Assembly: GCA_964560325.1 (NCBI GenBank)
Contig: CAZLLV010000343.1
Coordinates: 1-10,232 of the forward strand
Direction: 5' to 3'
Length of the DNA: 10,232 nucleotides
DNA from: CAZLLV01 sp964560325
GTDB taxonomy: Bacteria; Acidobacteriota; Thermoanaerobaculia; Multivoradales; DATKCC01
Made by a program: the position numbers and the translations under genes. Below are positions 1-6,075 of this stretch, piece by piece. The notes beneath the pieces are model-generated. The model was given only the letters and a program-made list of their open reading frames with translations. It made no database searches and was not told where the DNA came from. Positions within the stretch are counted from its first letter, which is position 1; each line of letters starts with the position of its first letter.

Positions 1-1
1 C

Positions 2-1310
2 GACCGCCTGGACCCGGGAGCCACCGCCTACGCCATTCCGGGTTCGCTCCGGCTCCGAGGCCGGCTGCGGCGCGACCTGCTGGGCCGTGCCGTCGCCGCC
101 CTGGTCCGGCGGCACGAGCCGCTGCGCACCACCTTCGAGGAGGCCGGGGGCGTGCCCGGCCAGCGGATCCACCCGGCTCTCCGAACACCGCTTTTGGTGG
201 TGGACGTCGCGGGGCTGCCCGCCGGGGTCCGAGAAGCCGAGGCGGACCGGGTCCGGCGGCGCCTGGAGCGGACGCCGTTCGATCTCGTCCGGGGTCCGCT
301 GGTCCGCTTCGCCCTGCTGGCACTCGGGCTCCAGGGAGAGGACAGCGCCGGGGCGGAGTCGTTCAGGCTCACGGTGGTCGTCCATCACGTTGTGAGCGAC
401 GGCTGGTCCATGACGCTTCTCCTGCGGGAGATGATGGCGTTCTACCGGGCCTCCCTGCGCGGCGAGCCGGTGCACCTGCCCGCGCTTCCGGTCCAGTACG
501 CCGACGTCGCCGCCTGGCAGCGCCGGGCGCTCCAGGGCGAGCGCCTGGCGAGCCAGCTCCGGTACTGGCGGGAAGCCCTGGCGGGGGCGCCCACCAGCCT
601 GGACCTGCCGATCGACCGCCCGCGGCCGGCGGTCCGCTCCTTCCGGGGCCGGAGCCTCCACCACGAGCTGCCGTCCGCCCTCACCTCCGACGTCCGCAGC
701 CTGGCCGGCACCGAGGGGGCGACGCCCTTCATGGTGCTCCTGGCCGCCTTCGGCCTCCTCCTCGCCCGGTGGGCCGGCCAGGAAGAGGTCCTGGTCGGCT
801 CCCCGATCGCGGGGCGCACCCGTTCGGAGACCGAGGGTCTGATCGGCCTCTTCCTCAACACCTTGGTGCTGCGGATCGACACCGGCGCCGAGCCCACGTT
901 CCGGGACCTGGTCCATCGGGTCCGGGACACGGCGTTGGGCGCCTATGCCCACCAGGAGCTGCCTTTCGAAAGGCTCCTCGACGAGCTCCGGCCCGAGCGG
1001 GACCTCTCCCGAACGCCTCTCTTCCAGGTCTTTTTCAACATGCTCAATCTCCCCCGCGAGGAGATCCGCCTGCCGGACCTCTCGGCCGAGGTGGTGCGGG
1101 ACGTCGAGGCGGAGGCGAAGTTCGACCTCACCGTCTACGTGGAGGAGCGGGGGGCCGACCTGGCGTTCCACCTGGTCTACAACGCCGACCTGTTCGAGGC
1201 CGAGACGGTGGAGGAGCTGGCGCGCCAGTACGAGGGGCTGCTCCGGCAGGCGGTCGAGGACCGGAGCCGCCCGGTGGCCGAGCTCTCGCTGGTGACGGAG
1301 CGGGCCCTGG
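2..1310 (+). other. Condensation (C) domain, module 1, LCL-like, N-terminus cut by window
   Basis: This domain forms the peptide bond between an upstream carrier-bound donor and the residue on the module 1 carrier. The window begins in the tail of motif C1 (DRLDPGATAY) and continues with C2 (RHEPLRTTF), C3 HHVVSDG at 383-403 with the catalytic second histidine, C4 (YADVAAWQRR at 497), C5 (LVGSPIAGRTR, then GLFLNTLVLR, ~788-874), C6 (HQELPFERLLDEL at 950) and C7 (RDLSRTPLFQV at 998). The SDG form of C3 and the C5 wording resemble LCL domains, which accept an L-configured donor. That subtype call is by eye. An elongating C domain here implies at least one more module or starter unit upstream. 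Confidence 0.95.
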
Positions 1311-4300
1311 CGGTCCTGCCCGACCCCCGGCTCCCGCTCGACGACGCCTGGCACGGCCCGGTGGACGGGATGGTCCGCCGCCGCGCCGAGGAGCGCCCGG
1401 ACGCCGTCGCCGTCACCGGCGGCGGGACGCTCTGGAGCTACGGCGAGCTCGAGGCCCGGATCGGCCGGCTGGCGGGGATGCTCTCCGCCGCCGGGATCGG
1501 CCGGGGCGACGTGGTGGCGATCTTCGGTCACCGCACGGCGGCGCTGCCCTGGGCGATCCTCGGCGCTCTGCGTACCGGGGCCGCCTACACCGTCCTCGAT
1601 CCCGCCTATCCCGCCGCCCGCCTGGCGCAGGTGGTGGAGCAGGCCGGGCCGCGGGCGTGGCTGGAGATCGCGGGCGCCGGCGCCGTCCCTCCCGAGCTCG
1701 AGGAGCTCCTGGGCGGCCTCGACCCGGCCTGCCGGCTGCGCCTGGGCGCCGGTCCGGGGGAGGACCCCACGGCGGGAGCCTCGCAGGGCGGAGCCGACGG
1801 CCCGGTCCCACCGGTCGGTCCGGACGAACTGGCGTACCTGGCCTTCACCTCCGGCTCGACGGGTAAGCCGAAGGGGGTCCGAGGGCGCCACGGGCCGCTG
1901 TCCCACTTCCTGCCGTGGCAGGCGAGAGAGCTCGGCGTGGCACCGGTGGACCGGTTCAGCATGCTCTCGGGCCTGGCCCACGACCCGCTGCAGCGCGACG
2001 TCTTCACCGCCCTCGCCCTCGGTGCGACGCTGTGCGTTCCCACCGGGGAGACGATGGACGTTCCGGGCCGCCTGGCGGCGTGGATGGCGGCGGAGGGGGT
2101 CACCACGGCCCACCTCACCCCCGCCCTGGGCCGCATGCTCGCCGAGGGGGCGGCGGCGGAGCTCGGCGCCCTGCGCTGGGCGCTCTTCGTCGGCGACGTG
2201 CTCACCGGTGCGGACGTCGCCCTCCTGCGCAGCCTCGCCCCCCGGGTGACCTGCGTCAACCTCTACGGCTCGACCGAGACCCAGCGGGCGGTGGGCTGGC
2301 ACCGGGTCGATCCCCAGGCGCCGGGGGCGCGGCTCCCGGTCGGCCGCGAGCTCCCGGACGTCCAGGTGCTCGTCCTGGCCGCCCCGGGCCGCCTCGCCGG
2401 CGTGGGGGAGCTGGGGGAGATCTGGGTGCGGAGCCCCCACCTCGCCGCCGGCTATCTCGACGATCCCGCGCTCTCGACGGAGCGCTTCGTGCCGAACCCC
2501 TTCCCCGAGCGCGTCCGGCCGGGGGACCGGCTCTACCGGACCGGGGACCTGGGCCGCTGGCTCCGGGACGGCAAGGTGGAGTTCCTGGGCCGGCGGGACC
2601 ACCAGGTGAAGCTGCGCGGCTTCCGGATCGAGCTGGGGGAGATCGAGAGCGCGCTCGCGGCGCACCCGGCGGTGGGCGAGGCGGTGGCGGTGCTGCGCGA
2701 GGACCGGCCGGGCGATCCGCGGCTGGTGGCGTACGTGGTGGCTCGGGAAGGCGCCGAGGTCGGCTCCGAGGCGCTGCGCTCCCACCTGGCGGCGCGGCTT
2801 CCGGCGTTCATGGTTCCGTCGGCGTTCGTCGCCCTCGAGCGGCTGCCCCTGACCCCGAACCGGAAGGTCGACCGCCGGGCGCTGCCGGCGCCGGCAGCCG
2901 AAGCCCTGGGCGCGGCGGCGTACGAGGCGCCGGCGACGGCGGTCGAGCGGGAGCTGGCGGCGCTCTGGTCCGAGGTGCTGGGGGTCGAGCGGGTGGGCCG
3001 GAGGGACGGCTTCTTCGCCCTCGGCGGCCACTCCCTGCTGGCGACCCGGGTGGTGTCGCGGGCGCGGGAGTCGCTGGGGGTGGAGGTGCCGGTGCGGGCG
3101 CTCTTCGAGGCGCCGATGCTCTCGGACCTGGCGGGGCGGGTCGAGGCGCTGCTCTCGACGACGGCCCGCGGCGGCGGGGAGGTGCCGCCGCTCCAGGCGG
3201 TGCCGCGGGGCGCCGATCTGCCGCTGTCGTTCGCCCAGGAGCGGCTCTGGTTCCTGGAGCAGCTCGCGCCGGAGAGTCCGTTCTACATGCTGCCGTGGGC
3301 GTTGCGGCTCGTGGGGCCGCTCGACGGCGTGCGGCTCGAGCGGGCGCTGGCGGGGGTGATCGAGCGCCACGAGGTGCTGCGGACCGCGCTGGTGGAGGTG
3401 GCGGGCCGCCCCGTGCAGCGGATCGCCGCCTCGATTCCGGTGCCGATGGTGCGGGTCTCCGTGGCGGGGCTGCCGGAGGACCGCTGGGAGGGGGAGGTGC
3501 ACCGCCTGGTGCGGTGCGAGGCCCGGCGTCCGTTCGACCTGACCGCGCCGCCGCTCCTGCGGACGATGTTGGTGGAGGTGGCGGCGGAGGAGCACGCGCT
3601 GGTCCTGATGATCCACCACGCCGTCTCGGACGGCTGGTCCGCCGCGGTGCTGGTGCGCGAGGTGGCGGCGCTCTACGAGGGCGCGGCGTCGCTCCCGCCG
3701 CTCCCGATCCAGTACGCCGACTACGCGGTCTGGCAGCGGCGATGGCTGTCGGGGGAGGTGCTGGAGCGGGAGCTCGGGCACTGGCGCGAGCGACTCGCCG
3801 GCTCGCCGGGCTTCGAGCTGCCCACTGACCGCCCGCGGCCGGCGATCGCCAGCCACCGTGGGGCCACGGTGCCCACGCGCGTCCCGGCGGCGACCGTGGA
3901 GGCCCTGCGAGCCCTGTGCGCCCGCCGGGGCGCGTCGCTGTTCATGGGCCTGCTGGCCGGCTTCGGCGCGGTCCTCCTGCGCTGGTCGGGGGAGGACGAG
4001 TGGGTGGTGGGCACGCCGATCTCGAACCGCCGGCACCCGGCGCTCGAGGGGTTGATCGGTCTCTTCGTCAACACCCTTGCGCTGCGGGTGGACGGGTCGG
4101 GGAACCCCTCGTTCGTCGAGTGGCTGGGACGGGTGCGGGAGCGGGCGCTCGAGGCGTACGCGCACCAGGACGTACCCTTCGAGCAGGTGGTCGATGCGAT
4201 GGCGCCCGCGCGGGACCTGTCGCGCAACCCGCTGTTCCAGGTGCTGTGCAACCTGCAGAACGCTCCCCGGGACCCGCTGCAGAGCCGGAGCCTGCGTTTC

Positions 4301-4948
4301 GAGTCGGTGGGGGCCGACGCCGGGACGTCGCTGTTCGACCTGTCTCTGAACGCCATCGACCTGCCGTCCGGGGAGCTGGTGTGCCGGTGGGAGCATGCGA
4401 CGGACCTGTTCGACCGCACGACGATCGAACGGCTGGCGGGGCACTTCGAGCGTGTGCTGGCGGCGGCGGTGGCGGAGCCGGAGCGCTCGCTGGGCTCGCT
4501 CTCCCTGGTCTCGCCGGGGGAGCGCCAGCAGGCGCTGGTCGAGTGGAGCGACACGGCGCGGGCGGCGGCCTGGGGCGGCCGCACGGTGCCGGCGGCGATC
4601 CTGGAGCGGGCGGCGGCGCAGCCGGAGCGGGTGGCGGTGTCGACGGGGGCCGAGTGCCTGACCCTGGGCGAGCTGGCGGCGCGCTCGGCACGGGTGGCGG
4701 CGGCCCTGCGGGGCCGGGGCGTGGGTCCGGAGACGCGGGTGGGGGTGGCGCTCGAGCGCTCGGCCGACCTGCTGGTGGCGCTCCTCGCGATCTGGCGGGC
4801 CGGCGGCGCCTACGTCCCGATGGACCCGGCCTACCCCGGGGAGCGGTTGGCGTACATGGCGGCGGACGCGGCGGTCGGGCTGGTGGTGACCGAGGCGGGG
4901 ACGGCGCTTCCCCCCGAGCTGGTGGCGTCGCCGATCCCACGGGTGTAG
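2..4948 (+). CDS. Non-ribosomal peptide synthetase, upstream part (C-A-T-C-A'), 5' partial, ends at in-frame TAG
   Basis: This is a cytoplasmic multimodular peptide synthetase that activates amino acids as adenylates, loads them on phosphopantetheine carriers and condenses them. The frame is open from the first complete codon and already reads condensation-domain sequence, so the true start lies upstream; the ATG at 152 is internal. There are 1648 codons before the stop. Domains in order are C (residues ~1-435), A (~452-963), T (~977-1050), C (~1067-1503) and the N-terminal part of a second A domain (~1529-1648). Key motifs are HHVVSDG at 383, TSGSTGKPKG at 1847, LGGHSLL at 3020 and HHAVSDG at 3614. 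The frame stops at TAG 4946-4948, between A2 and A3 of the second A domain. Homologous sequence continues in the same frame without a gap, so this is one gene with a nonsense codon, a sequencing error, or a read-through site. As a separate protein its last A domain would be dead. Confidence 0.95.
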   Translation, partial: DRLDPGATAYAIPGSLRLRGRLRRDLLGRAVAALVRRHEPLRTTFEEAGGVPGQRIHPALRTPLLVVDVAGLPAGVREAEADRVRRRLERTPFDLVRGPLVRFALLALGLQGEDSAGAESFRLTVVVHHVVSDGWSMTLLLREMMAFYRASLRGEPVHLPALPVQYADVAAWQRRALQGERLASQLRYWREALAGAPTSLDLPIDRPRPAVRSFRGRSLHHELPSALTSDVRSLAGTEGATPFMVLLAAFGLLLARWAGQEEVLVGSPIAGRTRSETEGLIGLFLNTLVLRIDTGAEPTFRDLVHRVRDTALGAYAHQELPFERLLDELRPERDLSRTPLFQVFFNMLNLPREEIRLPDLSAEVVRDVEAEAKFDLTVYVEERGADLAFHLVYNADLFEAETVEELARQYEGLLRQAVEDRSRPVAELSLVTERALAVLPDPRLPLDDAWHGPVDGMVRRRAEERPDAVAVTGGGTLWSYGELEARIGRLAGMLSAAGIGRGDVVAIFGHRTAALPWAILGALRTGAAYTVLDPAYPAARLAQVVEQAGPRAWLEIAGAGAVPPELEELLGGLDPACRLRLGAGPGEDPTAGASQGGADGPVPPVGPDELAYLAFTSGSTGKPKGVRGRHGPLSHFLPWQARELGVAPVDRFSMLSGLAHDPLQRDVFTALALGATLCVPTGETMDVPGRLAAWMAAEGVTTAHLTPALGRMLAEGAAAELGALRWALFVGDVLTGADVALLRSLAPRVTCVNLYGSTETQRAVGWHRVDPQAPGARLPVGRELPDVQVLVLAAPGRLAGVGELGEIWVRSPHLAAGYLDDPALSTERFVPNPFPERVRPGDRLYRTGDLGRWLRDGKVEFLGRRDHQVKLRGFRIELGEIESALAAHPAVGEAVAVLREDRPGDPRLVAYVVAREGAEVGSEALRSHLAARLPAFMVPSAFVALERLPLTPNRKVDRRALPAPAAEALGAAAYEAPATAVERELAALWSEVLGVERVGRRDGFFALGGHSLLATRVVSRARESLGVEVPVRALFEAPMLSDLAGRVEALLSTTARGGGEVPPLQAVPRGADLPLSFAQERLWFLEQLAPESPFYMLPWALRLVGPLDGVRLERALAGVIERHEVLRTALVEVAGRPVQRIAASIPVPMVRVSVAGLPEDRWEGEVHRLVRCEARRPFDLTAPPLLRTMLVEVAAEEHALVLMIHHAVSDGWSAAVLVREVAALYEGAASLPPLPIQYADYAVWQRRWLSGEVLERELGHWRERLAGSPGFELPTDRPRPAIASHRGATVPTRVPAATVEALRALCARRGASLFMGLLAGFGAVLLRWSGEDEWVVGTPISNRRHPALEGLIGLFVNTLALRVDGSGNPSFVEWLGRVRERALEAYAHQDVPFEQVVDAMAPARDLSRNPLFQVLCNLQNAPRDPLQSRSLRFESVGADAGTSLFDLSLNAIDLPSGELVCRWEHATDLFDRTTIERLAGHFERVLAAAVAEPERSLGSLSLVSPGERQQALVEWSDTARAAAWGGRTVPAAILERAAAQPERVAVSTGAECLTLGELAARSARVAAALRGRGVGPETRVGVALERSADLLVALLAIWRAGGAYVPMDPAYPGERLAYMAADAAVGLVVTEAGTALPPELVASPIPRV
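1355..2890 (+). other. Adenylation (A) domain, module 1, Lys2/aminoadipate-like pocket
   Basis: This domain activates the module 1 residue with ATP. Core motifs seen are A1 (WSYGEL), A2 variant (AAYTVLDPAYPAARL), A3 (FTSGSTGKPKG, 1844), A5 (NLYGSTETQRA, 2258), A7 (LYRTGDLGRW, 2531), A8 (RGFRIELGEIE, 2615) and A10 with lysine at 2864. The stretch AHDPLQRDVF at 1976 and STETQRAV are the wording of Lys2-type alpha-aminoadipate-activating domains (known there as AHDPIQRDIF and TTETQRAV). Aligned by eye to GrsA, the pocket residues are D1982, P1985, R1994, H2111, L2183, V2189, L2261, R2285, A2288 and K2864, giving DPRHLVLRAK. The Lys2 code as I recall it is DPRHFVMRAK. Two arginines and a histidine suggest a substrate with an extra carboxylate, such as 2-aminoadipate, but this specificity is an inference. 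The domain is clearly different from the module 2 A domain upstream of A8. Confidence 0.88.
2623..3046 (+). repeat. Intragenic direct repeat, copy 1 (A8 to T, module 1)
   Basis: This segment from the A8 motif to just past the carrier serine is almost identical in DNA to 5803-6229, in the same frame. Uninterrupted identical runs include 2623-2675 (53 bases), 2855-2894 (40 bases), 2917-2973 (57 bases) and 2984-3018 (35 bases). The two copies differ by a three-base length change in the less conserved stretch near 2745-2785. Confidence 0.93.
2930..3150 (+). other. Peptidyl carrier (T) domain, module 1
   Basis: This domain carries the module 1 residue as a thioester on phosphopantetheine. The attachment motif FFALGGHSLL spans 3011-3040 and the modified serine is codon 3032-3034. 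The usual DNFF before it reads DGFF, identical to T2 at 6194. It follows A10 directly, and a short Gly/Pro-containing linker (about 3150-3215) leads to the next C domain. Confidence 0.95.
3200..4510 (+). other. Condensation (C) domain, module 2, LCL-like, complete
   Basis: This domain joins the module 1 residue to the predicted glycine of module 2. All seven motifs are present: C1 (SFAQERLWFLEQL, 3227), C2 (RHEVLRTAL), C3 HHAVSDG at 3614-3634 with catalytic histidine, C4 (YADYAVWQRRW, 3713), C5 (VVGTPISNRR, then GLIGLFVNTLALR), C6 (HQDVPFEQVVDAM) and C7 (RDLSRNPLFQVL, 4211). There is no preceding epimerisation domain and C3 has the SDG form, which fits an L-configured donor. The domain looks intact. 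Confidence 0.95.
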
Positions 4949-6075
4949 CTGGCCGACCTGCTCGCGGGGGCGCCGGCGGCGCGGGCCGAGGGCGCGCCCG
5001 AGCCCGGGTCGCCGGCCTACGTGATCTACACCTCGGGATCGACCGGCCGTCCGAAGGGGGTGGTGGTCCCCCACCGGGCGCTGGCCAACTTCCTGGCGAG
5101 CATGGCCGAGCGCCCCGGTCTCGGCCCGGACGACCGGCTCCTGGCGGTGACCTCGCTCTCCTTCGACATCGCCGGGCTGGAGCTCTACCTGCCGCTCCTG
5201 GTGGGGGCGCGGGTGGAGCTGGCGGACGGCGTGACGGCCGCGGACGGGGCGGCCCTCGCCCGGCGCCTCGCCGCCTCCCGGGCCACCGCGATGCAGGCGA
5301 CGCCGTCGACCTGGCGGATGCTCGCGGCGTCGGGGTGGCAGGGCTCGGCGGATCTCGCGGCGCTCGCCGGGGGCGAGGCGCTGCCGGAGCCGCTGGCGGA
5401 GTGGCTCGCCGGTCGAAGCCGCGAGCTCTGGAACCTCTACGGCCCGACCGAGACCACCGTCTGGTCGTCGGTGGCGCGGATCGCGCCGGGGGATCGGGTG
5501 AGCCTGGGCCGGCCGATCGCCAATACGACGGTGCGAGTGCTCGGCCGGAACGGCGAGGTGCCGCCGGTGGGGGGCTGGGGCGAGCTCCACCTGGGGGGAG
5601 AAGGCCTCGCCCGCGGGTACCTCGGCCGGCCGGGGCTGACCGCGGAGCGCTTCGTGCCGGACTCCGGAGCGGGCAGGGGCTCCGGCCCCCTCTCCGGCCC
5701 GGGCGCCCGCCTCTACCGTACCGGCGACCGGGCGCGCTGGCTGCCGGACGGGCGCCTCGACTTCGCCGGGCGCCTCGACCACCAGGTGAAGGTCCGGGGC
5801 CACCGGATCGAGCTGGGGGAGATCGAGAGCGCGCTCGCGGCGCACCCGGCGGTGGCGGAGGCGGTGGTCACGGTGCGGGAGGACCGGCCGGGGGACCCGC
5901 GGCTGGTGGCCTACATGGTGGCGCGGGAGGCCGAGGCTCCGGCCGAGCCCGAGGCGCTTCGCGCCCACCTGGCGGCGCGGCTGCCGGCGTACATGGTGCC
6001 GTCGGCATTCGTCGCCCTCGAGCGGCTGCCGCAGACGCCGAACCGGAAGGTCGACCGCCGGGCGCTGCCGGCGCC
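4585..6075 (+). other. Adenylation (A) domain, module 2, glycine-type code, interrupted by TAG
   Basis: This domain would activate the module 2 residue. Motifs before the stop are A1 (LTLGEL, 4658) and A2 (RAGGAYVPMDPAYPGERL, 4796). Those after it are A3 (YTSGSTGRPKG, 5027), A5 (NLYGPTETTVW, 5432), A7 (LYRTGDRARW, 5711), A8 (RGHRIELGEIE, 5795) and A10 with lysine at 6047. Pocket residues by alignment to GrsA are D5165, I5168, L5177, Q5294, L5363, G5369, L5435, V5459, W5462 and K6047. The resulting code DILQLGLVWK matches the known glycine pattern (DILQLGL[I/V]WK). The TAG at 4946 falls in the variable A2-A3 linker, where most residues would be tolerated. A Gly/Ser/Pro-rich insert sits just before A7 (about 5662-5708). 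The A8-A10 end is nearly identical to that of module 1. Confidence 0.93.
4946..4948 (+). other. In-frame amber (TAG) codon inside the glycine A domain
   Basis: The codon context reads GTG TAG CTG. The upstream frame ends in a normal A-domain N-terminal region and the same frame resumes with LADLLAG and then motif A3 23 codons later. There is no frame change, insertion or missing motif around it. A single base change from CAG, GAG, AAG, TGG, TCG or TTG would make TAG. It may be a true nonsense mutation, a sequencing or assembly error, or a suppressed stop; the sequence alone cannot separate these. Confidence 0.97.

Noticed and set aside
3011..3050. Epimerisation domain after T1 or T2
   Set aside because: The domains following the carriers have HHAVSDG (C) and DLLIAD (Cy) signatures and are followed by A domains; no extra C-like domain of the epimerisation type is present.
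1915..3828. 637-codon + strand open frame in another phase
   Set aside because: Low-complexity Arg/Gly/Ala translation overlapping A1, T1 and C2, whose motifs are all in the NRPS frame.
4900..5000. Frameshift instead of a nonsense codon near the TAG
   Set aside because: The same phase is used for A1/A2 before and A3/A5 after the stop, so no net shift has occurred.
4949..5110. A genuine second gene starting after the TAG (GTG 5021, 5060, 5063 or ATG 5102)
   Set aside because: These starts lie inside or after motif A3 and lack a well-spaced Shine-Dalgarno, so the product would begin in mid-domain. Homology continues directly from the TAG, so a split into two designed subunits is unlikely.
5662..5685. 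Possible hairpin or terminator-like inverted repeat
   Set aside because: It is short, has no T-tract, and lies in the middle of a coding domain; the repeats follow from Gly/Ser/Pro codons in GC-rich DNA.
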